Source: Vicia villosa (lineage: Eukaryota; Streptophyta; Magnoliopsida; Fabales; Fabaceae). From it: DNA of 64,000 bases. Location of the stretch: contig NW_026705410.1 of NCBI RefSeq assembly GCF_029867415.1, positions 1 to 64,000 on the forward strand. Direction: 5' to 3'. Positions within the stretch are counted from its first letter, which is position 1, and the number at the start of each line of letters is the position of its first letter. The notes beneath the pieces are model-generated. The model saw only the letters and a program-made list of their open reading frames with translations, was not told the DNA's origin and did not search any database. Shown in pieces: positions 20,880 through 31,520 of the stretch. A program made the translations under genes and the position numbers.

Positions 20880-22214
20880 AAAAAGTGTACATCCTAAACA
20901 ACATATTGAAACAAAATATAAAAAAAAACTATTTTTGTATATAAATTTGACATTTAATTGGGAAATTATTTAATTATAACTCCTCTAAAATCTAATTTTT
21001 AGACACTATAAACAAATAAATATACTAATTGCTTAAAAATTAATTTTTTTCTACTATATAAAGAATATAAAATAATTTTTTTCTGAAATAAAATCAACAA
21101 TTAAATATCTTAATTGATTAAAAATTTATTTGTTTTCAATAAGTAAAGCATACTCACATATATATCTTTTCTCTAAATTAAAAAAAAAAAACAATAACAA
21201 CTGATTAAAAAATTGTTTTTTTTTAATATATAAAACATAGGAAATAATCTCTTTTTTTTTTTTAAATATAATCAACAATTAACTATACTAAATGATTAAA
21301 AACTTTATTTATTTTCAATACATATGCAAATTCAAATATCTATTTTTTTTCTAAAAAACAATAAAAAATACTAATTGATTAAAGATTAATTTGTTTTTAT
21401 TATATAAAACATGCAAAATAATCTTTTGTTTAAAATACAATCAACAATTAATTATACTAATTGATTAAAAATGTATTTTTTAATGTATAAAGATATTTTT
21501 TAACAATTAATTTTTTTATCAATTAGTATTGTTAATAATTTTTAGAGAATAGACCTTTGAGTATGCTTTATATATTGAAAAAAAAATCAAATTTTATTCA
21601 ATTATTACTTTTAATTGTTTTTTTGAGAAAAATAAATAAACTTTGAGTTTGCATTATATATTTAAAAGAAATAAAAAATTTAATATTGAATATAGCATAA
21701 GATTTCACATTATTCGGTTCTCGACAGCTTTCATTTAGAGAATCTAAAATTTTCAACTTTTTTCCATTAGAAATTGGATTTCCATTAGAAATATAGCTAG
21801 TACGTAAATGACAATGGATATCTTCATTACGAGGAGCACACAAAAAGGACTTATCTTTGTTCACAATGCATGTGCTCTCTGTATTTTGACTGAAAGCTTC
21901 ACTTGTCACATTGAAGTCTATACTCTATATATAGTGTATGAACAAGTTTTTGAAAAAGGTGGCATTAATAGACCAATATTTGGATAGCAAAAACATGATA
22001 CACGTTGAGCTCACAGACATAAAAGTTATCTGACTTGTTCAGACAGATAAGTCTACGTATATTGTCCATGAGGTTAGCGTGATTGATCTAACAATATTAT
22101 TCTGAAATTTCAAGGAAACAGGAGGGAGACATAGTAATTGATTAAAAATTAAATTTTTTTAATCTATAAACCATATAAAAATAATCTATATTTTTCTTCT
22201 GAAATACAGTCAAC

Positions 22215-22216
<2 letters not shown>
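20880..22216. repeat. Degenerate AT-rich tandem repeat, roughly 110-125 bp period, interrupted
   Basis: The order CTAATTGATTAAAAATT / TATATAAAACATAC / AAATAATCTTTTTT / AATACAATCAACAATTAA recurs about five times between 20940 and 21500 and once more at 22135-22216, with many substitutions and indels. The stretch 21540-22130 between them is unique and looks like an insertion or an older interruption. Confidence 0.65.

Positions 22217-22306
<90 letters not shown>
22217..22306. repeat. (TA)n microsatellite, about 44 units
   Basis: An uninterrupted TA dinucleotide tract directly after the last AT-rich unit, followed by CACAAAAACACAAAG. Confidence 0.95.
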
Positions 22307-22311
<5 letters not shown>

Positions 22312-22850
22312 AAAACACAAAGAACTTGAAGTACTCTCAAAATTCTAAATCTTTATTTTTGTATCCATAGTTTCTTTATTGTGAATGCTTGTTGTTTTAG
22401 GTTTAAAAAGTCCTTATTTATAGACTGTTGCAGTATCGGCTTGGACTCTTCAATCAAATCCAATCTTCTACTTTAAAATCGGCTGCAAGATCTTCATACA
22501 AAATCAAATATGCATTGTTCCTAAAACATCTTTGCTATATTGCGCCTGTGTGAGTAGTAGAATCTTCTAGAATTTCATATTTTTCTATCAAATCTAGAAG
22601 GATTTAAACCAACTGTACTATCATGATGTTCTGGTATAACGTATCACATCATCTGTAAAAAATAGTAACAACAGACTTTGTTTTACTAGTTGGTTAAGAT
22701 GTCATGACATCTTGCTCAACATCAGTTAGGAACCATGTTTTAGCAAAATTTATGTTAATCATAAAACCATGGATCTAACAGATACCAAGAAAATGTTGCA
22801 AGATTCATGCTTGAAAATGATTCTGATAAAAATAGTTAATATAAATGTAC
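22307..22850. other. Possible copia LTR remnant (weak)
   Basis: Contains GATGTCATGACATCTTG (near 22699) and neighbouring sequence of the kind seen in legume copia LTRs. No boundaries, PBS or coding region could be linked to it. Confidence 0.3.
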
Positions 22851-23167
22851 AAGTATTGTGTAATTAATAATTAATGTGAAATTAATAATTAGCATGTATG
22901 TAAATTACTTGGAAAAGCACATTGTTTCATGTCATTTGTGTCAATGAGGATATCTGTCATTTATGGTTGTTTCCTATTTTATGTTTTGAGAAATCAGAAA
23001 ATAGAATCAGGAATATTCTTATTTGAATGTATAGAATTAGACTTCCTAATTTAGGTTGTATAACTTAGAAAATAGAGTTAATTAGTCATTATTACTTGTA
23101 AATGTAATTGTATTATATATAGAAGAGAATAGAAACAGAGAAGGCATCAAGCCAATTACATTTGACA

Positions 23168-23180
23168 TGGTATCACGAGT
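23168..23180 (+). promoter_or_regulatory. Copia primer binding site (tRNA-iMet type)
   Basis: TGGTATCACGAGT resembles the TGGTATCAGAGC site of plant copia elements, directly after a CA-ending LTR. Confidence 0.7.
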
Positions 23181-23239
23181 CTAATTCTGGTTTTGTAGAT
23201 TGGTAATCTTGGTTTTCTGGTTCGTGTTGTGCTGTTGTA

Positions 23240-24118
23240 GTGCATTCTGGGTCTGTTTCTTGCTGTAGCGCATTTTTTTCTTGTTGTTCTGTGTCTGTAA
23301 CGTTGTTGTTTTATTATTGTTCTACTTCTGCGACGTTGCTGTTTTTTTTTCTCGGTGCTATCTTGTTTTTTGATCCGATTGCTTTGCTCCTCATGGCTTC
23401 AGAAAAGACTTTCGACAACTTCTGTGTCCGCTTTACGGGCAAAAATTATGGAGCTTGGGAGTTTCAGTTCCAAATGTTTGTGAAAGGGAAAGGCCTTTGG
23501 GACGACCATGTACATAAGTCTACTGCTCCGACAGACAAAACGACGTTGGCGGCATGGCAAACAAAGGATGCCCAAGTTATAACTTGGATTCTGGCTTCTG
23601 TTGAATCTCACATGATCAACAACCTACGTGCTTTTTCTACTGCTAAAGATATGTGGGACTATCTAAAGCCTATTTACAATCAGGACAACGTTGCCAAACG
23701 GTTCCAATTGGAGCTCGACATTGCTAACTATCGTCAGGGAAATCTCTCTATCCAGGACTATTACTCCAGGTTCCTTACTCTTTGGGCGGATCATTCAGCT
23801 ATCTTACACGCCGATGTTTCTAAAGATTCACTCACTGCTGTCCAAAAAGTTTATCAGATTAGCCAACGGGACCAATTTCTCATGAAGCTTCGACCTGAAT
23901 TTGAAGTTGTACGTGCATCTTTGCTGAATAGGTATCCAGCCCCTTCCTTGGATGTTTGTCTTGCGGAATTACTTCGAGAAGAGCAGCGTCTTCTGACCTT
24001 ATCCCGTGATGACTTTGCTACTGATCCTGTCTTTGTTGCCTACACTGCCCAAAGTAAAGGCATAGGACGTGATATGCGACAAGTTCAATGGTCACATCAT
24101 TGCAGATTGCCCAACTAG
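23240..24118 (+). pseudogene. Copia gag (UBN2-type)
   Basis: The likely start is the Met of MASEKTFDNFCVRFTGKNYG at 23393; the upstream part of the frame (Cys/Ser/Phe-rich) is read-through of leader. The gag core is clear: NYGAWEFQFQMFVKGKGLW, TAKDMWDYLKPIYNQDN, QDYYSRFLTLWADH, FLMKLRPEFEVVRASLL. The frame leaves the gag reading phase just before the zinc knuckle. Only FNGHIIADC of that knuckle remains, in another phase, with the first cysteines missing. Gag of copia elements forms the virus-like particle. Confidence 0.75.
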
Positions 24119-25610
24119 ACCACCGCGGAAGCCATTGCATGCCTTACATGCAACTACAACTTTTATGGGCCAGACTTCTGCTCCTACAACTTCTAATACT
24201 GCTTCCTTGACTCCAAAATCCGTACAACAAATGGTACTTGCAGCCCTTTCTGCCTTGGGTCTTCATAGTAAGTTTAAAACTGCATCTCAACCTTGGCTTG
24301 TTGATTCTGGGGCCTCTAACCACATGACTGGTTCCCCTGAAAAATTACACAAGGTTCATACTTATCATGGCACCAAAAATATTCAAATTGCCGATGGTAA
24401 TACTCTTTCTATTTCTGCTGTTGGAGACATTAATTCCTCTTTTCGAGATGTGTTTGTTTCCCCTGGGCTTGTTTCAAATTTGATTTCAGTTGGACAATTG
24501 GTCGATAACAATTGTAATGTTTATTCCTCTCGTGATGGTTGTTCTGTGCAGGATCAGGCGTCAGGGAAAGTGATCTCGAGGGGGCCTAAAGTGGGCAGAC
24601 TATTTCCTCTCCAGTTTTCTTTGTCTAATATTTTGTCTTTTGCTTGTAATGGTGTCCCGAATAAGTATGAGGACTGGCATAAAAAATTGGGTCATCCAAA
24701 CTCAGTTGTTTTGGCTTATTTATTGAAAAATGGATTGTTGAGTAATAAAATTGTTATTCCTAATTCTGAATATGATTGTTCTGTGTGCAAACTTGCTAAA
24801 AGCAAGACTCTTTCCTTTCCCTCTGTAGCTCATCGTGCCAATAAATGTTTCGATCTTATTCATAGTGATGTTTGGGGTATGTCACCAGTTTTGTCTCATG
24901 CAAAGTATAAATACTTTGTCACTTTTATTGATGACTATAGCCGGTTTACATGGATCTATTTTCTTCGCTCTAAATCTGATGTCTTTTGTATGTTTAAAAG
25001 GTTTTTGGCATATATAGAGACTCAGTTTAATACAGGTATCAAGGTGTTGCGTACTGATTCTAGTGGGGAATATATTTCTCACAACTTTCAAGAGTACTTG
25101 CAGCAAAAGGGGATTCTTTCACAACGTTCTTGTGCATATACGCCTCAGCAAAATGGCGTTGCAGAATGCAAAAATAGGCACTTGCTTGATGTTACCCGAA
25201 CATTACTCCTTCAAGCCTCTGTTCCTTCTCAATTCTGGGTTGAAGCCTTGTCTACGGCTGTATACTTGATCAACCGCCTCCCATCTCAGGTTTTGGCTTT
25301 TGATTGTCCTTTCTTTCGTCTCTATAACACTCAGCCAAGTTATGATGATCTTCACACTTTTGGGTGTGTCTTCTTTGTGCATTTGCCACCTCTAGAGCAT
25401 CATAAACTCGGCGCTCAATCTGTGCAGTGTGCCTTTATGGGTTATTCTCCTACTCAAAAGGGGTTTTTGTGTTATGATGTCATTACTCAGCGCATGCGCA
25501 TTTCTAGAAATGTGATTTTTTTTATTATCAATATTATTTTCCAAATTTTCCTTCTGACTCTAACAACTTTGTTCCTCTTCATATCTTTGCTGATGTTCCT
25601 CGCCCTATAG
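24069..25610 (+). pseudogene. Copia protease-integrase segment, disrupted
   Basis: Contains the knuckle remnant GHIIADC, protease site WLVDSGASNHMTG, the pre-integrase HKKLGHPN motif and an integrase core (FIDDYSRFTWIYFL, TDSSGEY, TPQQNGVAECKNRH; the D,D,E triad is present). The C-terminal DLHTFGCVFFVHLPP and FMGYSPTQKGFLCYD part is also visible. The frame ends in a hydrophobic artefact after NVIFF because of a shift in a T-rich run near 25520. In another phase the sequence continues through LRRSTRMHQTPNRYG to 25811. It has no intact pol. Confidence 0.8.
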
Positions 25611-25811
25611 AACCTTTTAAACTTGGACAGGTATATACTAGACAACCTCCTGTTTTGCCCTCTCTCGAAGCTGATCCACCGCCTGAACTAGCAACAGTTA
25701 CACTGCGTCGATCCACTCGTATGCATCAAACACCTAATAGGTATGGATGGGAGTCTACTTCTCTTACTGCTACTTTATCTAGCATACCTATTCCCACGTG
25801 TTATTCGCAGG

Positions 25812-26040
25812 TGTTAAGTGCCAAAATGTAGTTATTTTGTGTTTGTAAATAGTGGCACTTATCGATACTTTTTGTTAATACCGTTTGAATAATTCCCCGT
25901 TTTTGTGTATATTTGTATCGTTTGTGTTTTGTTACGTTTTCATGTAAATATATACTGTTTGATAGTTTTGTTGTCTTTTTGTAGGTATTTATGTGTGTTC
26001 GAAGCTTTGAGCAATAACGTGGCGAAGACACGGCTTCAAT
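25812..26040 (+). mobile_element. Partial plus-strand LTR start, inverted relative to the next LTR
   Basis: Begins TGTTAAGTGCCAAAATG and is essentially identical, inverted, to 27505-27300 for about 200 bp. It then breaks off near CGGCTTCAATCATT and is followed by a complete minus-strand LTR starting TGTTGAAGCGG. It forms a fold-back structure with the next LTR. Confidence 0.75.
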
Positions 26041-26045
26041 CATTT

Positions 26046-27505
26046 TGTTGAAGCGGTAAAGCGGCAAGCAAAAAGTAATAGGTTTATTATTTATTACCGG
26101 GTGATATAGGTTATATCGTATCGTAGTCCACAGAGATTGGTTGAGAAGAACTGCCGTTCGACTATCTCGCGTTCTAAGTTTCATGATTGGGTGCGGAAAG
26201 GTAAATGCGGGAAAAGTAAATAAAAGCAGATAAACAATCTCAATAGTCTAAGAGAAATAGTTATGGAATTGTATTTCGTTCTACCCGTCGAATACTTAAA
26301 TTTGAAGATATATCGCTCGACACTCACAATACGCATCAACATCACCGGGCATCACTCGAGATGCCACATCGGTGTCCATGTCTGCAACACCGACGAAAGC
26401 TCAACCGTACTATTCACATCAGCGATTTCTCCACCGACACAAACAACACGGAGGCATTAGACTCGATACCCACTAAGATTGTTAGTCCTAAATCCATGTC
26501 TGCAACCCAGAAACTAACAGTTATCATTCCTAATCAAGATCTATGGTGTCCATGTCTGCAACAACACAAATCCAGAGCATTTAAGCAAAAAGATCAAGAA
26601 CAACAACAATGATGATTTGTAAAGCGAATATATAAACGATCCCAAGATCCACAAATATACATACAATAAGAGTAGAAACATACATACAACACCCACCATT
26701 GGAATGAAACAAAGGGAAGAGAGAAGATGAACCGGAAAGATCTCACCGGTACAATGAAATCGAGACAGATCCATGTTCAATCCACATGACGTCGCACCCA
26801 ATGGTGTTTCCTAAGCCTCTAAACTATCAAAATTGGACCAGAGCCACTCCATGGGGGAAATGGATGATAAAAAAAACCCTAAAAAAGTGTTTTTACAACA
26901 TATATACAAGTTTGAAAGTCGCAGACCGCGCTAAGCGCGCCCACCGCGCTAAGCGGGCTGTTTTTTATTGTTCTTAAGCCGCCAGACCGCGCTTAGCGCC
27001 AAAAACCCGCGCTAAGCGCCCAACTCTCTGCCAAACGGGTCAAAAATGCTTCCAGACCCCGCTTAGCGCGGTCAAGCCCGCTTAGCGCGCTCAACAGAAC
27101 AGCAAATCTTGTTTTGGTCATATCTTGAGAACCGTAACTCCGATTTGCGCCCGGTTCGAAGCGTTGGAAAGCTTATTCCATGCTCTATCTAACAATGAAC
27201 AAATTGCAACCAAATTGATGAATTTGATCATCCTTATTTTGAGCCTTGTCCGCCGATGAATTGGTAAAATCGCGTGTTCGCCGCCGTGTCTTCGACACTC
27301 TATTCCTCAAAGCTTCGAACACACATAAATACCTACAAAAAGACAACAAAACTATCAAACAGTATATATTTACATGAAAACGTAACAAAACACAAACGAT
27401 ACAAATATACACAAAAACGGGGAATTATTCAAACGGTATTAACAAAAAGTATCGATAAGTGCCACTATTTACAAACACAAAATAACTACATTTTGGCACT
27501 TAACA
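26046..27505 (-). mobile_element. Athila-related LTR, 1460 bp, minus strand
   Basis: On the plus strand it runs from TGTTGAAGCGGTAAAGCGGC to CACTTAACA, next to PPT-like ACTCTCCCTAACTTG. It is a 3' LTR in element sense. It differs clearly in sequence from the LTR at 29626, so the two do not belong to one simple element. A minus-strand TATATA (26906-26901) lies just downstream of a cluster of CGCGCTAAGCGCG palindromes (26927-27095). Confidence 0.75.
26901..27095 (-). promoter_or_regulatory. LTR promoter: CGCGCTAAGCGCG palindrome cluster plus TATA box
   Basis: Six versions of the CGCTAAGCG/CGCTTAGCG core lie at about 26929, 26945, 26987, 27008, 27060 and 27080, followed in minus-strand sense by TATATA at 26906-26901. 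Two more cores occur at 28985-29022, outside the LTR. Confidence 0.65.
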
Positions 27506-27895
27506 ACTCTCCCTAACTTGAATTTGTTTGTCCTCAAACAAGGCCAAACACTCAAAGAATCAAAAGTAAAAATCCAAAGAATCAAGAATCAACACGGTTT
27601 AGAAAATGAAACAATTGCACAGTTCAAACCAAAAACGTACAAACAAAGTAAAAACTTACCACAATCCTACAACGACGCATGAAAATGAAACCAATCCTAA
27701 GTACAATAATCATACAAAACATTTTTAACAAAAACAAGCTCAATAATGAATCACGCCTAGCAAAAATTCATCGGTAGATGAAAAACACCGAAAGGTGAGG
27801 ACTTTGACACACACCCGACAAACTTGCAAACAATAGACAAAATTATGCATTCATCCAAAAAATAGTATTGAAAATGCAACGGCACGAATCACAAG

Positions 27896-27932
27896 GGCTT
27901 TCAAGGTTGTAATGTGGCTCGGTTAATAAACA
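27896..27932 (-). other. Conserved TTACAACC motif
   Basis: The plus strand reads GGCTTTCAAGGTTGTAATGT followed by GGCTCGGTTAATAAACAAG. It is about 390 bp from the PPT, the same offset as in the 12317-16698 element. Confidence 0.65.
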
Positions 27933-28232
27933 AGTGATAAGTCCTAAAGCTAATCGAAACAAAAAACTTGCCTAAACCTAAGGGAGTAATTACTTCCACA
28001 AAGTTTCAAACAATATAATTTCAATCAAACTTCTTATTTATCACAAATTGTCAAACCAAAACATAAGACTTATTAGCACACTCTTATTCCAAACTCTTTT
28101 TGTTCTTTTCTTTTTCAAACTTTTCTCTTTTTTCTTTCTTTTACTTTTCTTTCTCTCTCACATTTTTGTTTCTTTTTCTTTTTCTTTTCTTTCCACTACC
28201 TCATATCAATCACATCATAAAGAGGCAAACAC

Positions 28233-28251
28233 CTTCTCCCCAACTTGAATT
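28233..28251 (-). promoter_or_regulatory. Second, internal polypurine-tract-like sequence
   Basis: The plus strand reads CTTCTCCCCAACTTGAATT, a near copy of the LTR-proximal PPT context (CTCTCCCTAACTTGAATT at 27508), about 727 bp upstream of it in element sense. Confidence 0.5.
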
Positions 28252-29120
28252 CAACCATAACATAAAGTGAATACTCCCTACTTTCTAAGGCAAGGTAAAA
28301 ATCCATCTAAACATCATAATTATAGGTCAAGAAAACAAAGATAATCAAAATCCATCAAAAAGGGTGAACTATGTCTCAAGTTCAAAAACAAAATGGACAA
28401 TGACAAAAAGGCTCAAAGGGGGTACTAATGGTCACACATTCACAAGGTAAAATGACATTTGGCTTATGGTAGTTGCGCTCAAAATCAAACAAGTGCCTTG
28501 ATCACTTTCGTGCATTCACAAAATCAATACAGACGAAAGATTAAACATAATAATATCCAGTTAAAACAAGAAATGTCGGTCACTCACATATATACACAAT
28601 GGAAAGCCACCTCACATCTATGGTAAAAAAGGGAAAACTAATGTGATTCAAGTCATGAGCAAGTTATGCAAAAAGAATGAGTAATATGAAAATTGTACAA
28701 ATAAAAAGTCTCATAAACATGCTATGCTATATAAAGCGATAAACGAGTACCTTGCTATGTACAAATTCGAACAATCATTACCGCACAATTGGCATGTTGA
28801 ATCAATCAAAATTGAAGAATTACCAAATGCGACTTCAAGTAATCGAGCCAAAATTTGAGTCTAAACAACAACAACAAAAGAATTAAAATTCTAACTATAA
28901 AATACATACTATAAAGCCTTGGTGTAAGTGGGAAAAAGGCGAGGCAAATGAATCATTAAAAAGAATTCTTTAGCCAAAAGCTACAGACCGCGCTAAGCAT
29001 GGTCTAGCGCGCTAAGCGCGCTACACCAGAAAAACCAGAAAACCGGCATTTCTAGTGCAGCCTCCACTTAACACCTACACTACTCATTTACAGAAAAATA
29101 AAACAGAAAATAAAACCGTT

Positions 29121-29153
29121 GGGGTGCCTCCCAACAAGCGCTCGTTTTACGTC
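29121..29153 (-). other. Conserved non-coding motif (TGGGAGG...ACCCC type)
   Basis: Minus strand: AAAACGAGCGCTTGTTGGGA then GGCACCCC, close to 15072-15038 and to motifs widespread in plant Ty3/gypsy elements. Confidence 0.6.
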
Positions 29154-29604
29154 GTTAGCTCGACGCCTTTTATTGTTTCGCGAATGGTAAGAACTTCCCC
29201 GCGGTACGCCAATGCTTTCGCCTCAAACGCCACCTAAAGAAAACGTCCTGCCAAAACACTTAACAAGCGAATCAAAAGCAAAAGTATATACAAGTATGTG
29301 TAAAAACACAAATTTACATAAAACGCAAAATTTACAAAATCCTTAATTGGCTAAACAAATTGAAAAGTGAAGATTTAGAGTTTACGAACTATCCGAGTTC
29401 AATATGTTTAGCCAACTTCACCTTGCTAAATAGCAAAAGTATAGAGGAACAAAATCAAACACACAAACATGTATAAGTATGAAAATATAAACATGTATCA
29501 ATATAAGAAAATATATAAGTATGAGAATATGCACAAAATATACGATATTCACAAAACTCAAAAACAAAGAAACTACCGCAATGCGAATTCAATAAAAACA
29601 CCAA

Positions 29605-29622
29605 TCCCCGGCAACGGTGCCA
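29605..29622 (-). promoter_or_regulatory. Primer binding site, tRNA-Asp type
   Basis: Minus-strand TGGCACCGTTGCCGGGGA, three bases inside the LTR end at 29626. The same 18-mer occurs on the plus strand at 63893-63910. Confidence 0.8.
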
Positions 29623-29625
29623 TTT

Positions 29626-29938
29626 TGTTGAAGCGGTAAAGCGGCAAACAACATGAGATTTGGAAATATTCATCCGGGAATTTATCGTGTCCACAGAGAT
29701 TAGTGCTACTGAACTGCCGTTCGACGGATTCTTAGTAATGAGTTTGGTTTTGAATGAATTTAAATATGAAATGGAAAAGTAAATATCAACACAAAAAGAA
29801 TACATTCTTCAAATAGAAGAAACTATCAAGTATTGCATATAATCTACTCTTCACAAACTTAAACTTATCGACCAGTTGCACTCAGTCTACTATACCCCTT
29901 AAACCATTCACGTGTTGCCCGTTGTCGGCATTCGTGTC
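29626..29938 (-). mobile_element. Athila-related LTR, first part, split by the Ogre insertion
   Basis: It continues at 61741 after the inserted Ogre. Sequence up to the breakpoint is almost identical to the inverse of 63889-63577. Only one difference was noticed near 29687. Confidence 0.85.
29934..29938. repeat. Target site duplication of the Ogre element, left copy
   Basis: GTGTC directly before the LTR start TGTCATACCCC. The same five bases follow the 3' LTR at 61736-61740. Confidence 0.9.
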
Positions 29939-31512
29939 TGTCATACCCCAATTTTTGACCTAAGATACCACCTCATACCATTTGCATATGCATCATTTGC
30001 ATCTCTAACAAATTGCATAGCTTGTGTTTGCTACTTGTGCTTAGCAGGGTTTAATCAGGAAACCACTCATCAGTACAAGTAACAATCAATTAGGGTTTTG
30101 TTCTCCCTTCATCTCAAAAGAACTATCTTCATCAACAATCAACATTTGGTCCTCAGAGATTCATTTCAACAAGCTCAAAGACTTTGAATCGACTGAATTA
30201 GGGTTTTGACTGAAGACAGCATACTCCTGACTTTTGCTCAGAATTTGACCTAATGACTTGGGACATGACCTCAAGACCCCAAGTGCATCATTTTGACCTA
30301 ATCCATTGGCTCAGAACATCTCCTACACAAAGATTGATCAGATAAATCCTCAGATCAGGGTTTTTGAACTATCAGGGACTGAAATCAGGGATCACATTTG
30401 GGAAACCCTAAAAACCCCCAGGAAGTCAATCAAAGGTTTCAATCATCCTCAAATAATCCCTATGACAATATACAATGGAAATTACATCTCAATTCAAGAT
30501 CCACAGTCATCAATTTCATCAGGTCGACAATTAGGGTTTTTGACCTAATTCACTGAACCACTGACTTTTTAATCAGGACATGGTGCTACAACTTAAACCA
30601 TGGCTCAATATCCTCTAATGCTTCAATGTGATCCATTCATACCATTCATTTGGTGAGATTAGCCTGTTTCATTTGAAATCTCCAGAAACGCGATTCGTCT
30701 GAAAAAGTCAACTGTACAAGAACACCTTTGACTTTTGGGAATTTTGGTCAACCATGACTTTTGAAGTTTTGAATCATCAATATATGATATATGAAGTCAT
30801 TTGATCAAGAAAAATCAAGAAAATCAATCAAAAATCAAAAAGTCAAAAGTTTGACTTTTCATACTTAGAAAAATTTCTAAGTGTTTTTCATGGTTTTTTC
30901 CAAACTTTGAAAGGGAATTTCTCAAAATTTCACCTACAAACTGAAAAAAACTTCCAACATGAAAGTTGTAGATTTTGATCCAATAAACAACTTTGACACA
31001 TATAAATTTTTTCCATAAGATCAACCATTTAAGAGATATGGTGCTTCAAAGTTGGTACTTTTTGAAAATTTCACTTAAAACTTCATTTTCCTCAAAGTTC
31101 ATGGATCTTTTTCACCCATTTCCTTAAAGAGTTTGAAGAAACTTTCAACTAGGGTTTTGAAGTGTGTAACATGAGCTTTCCAAAATGTCCAAGAGCATGA
31201 AAAAATATGGAGCATAGCTATGGTTTTGAATTATGCATTTAGTGATCATTTTCACTTGAATTTTCACCATTTTTCACTAAGTTTCAAGACTACATGACCT
31301 ATAATTCAAGTGATGACACACCAAAGCAATGATTGAGAGATATTTTCTGGTTTAAGATCAGATAGGAAAGAGATAAGAAGCTTGGCCAAAATAACCATGG
31401 TTTAGTTACTTTAACCATTTGCATTTAATGTGAAAGATTCCATTTTATCTCTTAAGCCAAATCATCATTCTTGAAGCAACTTGCAAGAGCTCTTCATTCA
31501 GAATCCTTGGCC

Positions 31513-31520
31513 TATAAATA
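31513..31520 (+). promoter_or_regulatory. Ogre LTR TATA box
   Basis: TATAAATA in GGCCTATAAATAGAGGTTC. Copies are at 41447-41454 and 58176-58183. In the 5' LTR it is the likely start of the genomic RNA. Confidence 0.8.

Larger units (their letters stand above)
22851..25811 (+). mobile_element. Ty1/copia element, truncated before its RT domain by a nested insertion
   Basis: Order: 5' LTR ending TTTGACA at 23167 (start not located), initiator-Met-type PBS TGGTATCACGAG (23168-23179), gag, protease, integrase, then the integrase-RT linker. The coding is broken by frameshifts near 24070 and 25520. The sequence is interrupted at 25811/25812, where an LTR of another family starts with TGTTAAGTG. RT and RNase H are absent; they may lie beyond the right end of the window. 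Confidence 0.8.
27506..29625 (-). mobile_element. Internal region of a non-autonomous Athila-related element, minus strand
   Basis: Bounded by a PPT (27519-27506) and a tRNA-Asp-type PBS (29622-29605, TGGCACCGTTGCCGGGGA). No open frame of note exists, so the element is non-coding. It has the TTACAACC motif (27896-27932), a second PPT-like sequence (28251-28233), a long polypyrimidine run on the plus strand (28078-28200) and the TGGGAGG-type conserved motif (29153-29121), in the same order as in the 12317-16698 element. Confidence 0.7.

Noticed and set aside
26046..29938. 26046-27505 and 29626 onward as the two LTRs of one simple element
   Set aside because: Both have correct ends and flank a PPT and PBS, but their sequences differ strongly after the first 25 bases, so they come from different subfamilies or a recombinant.
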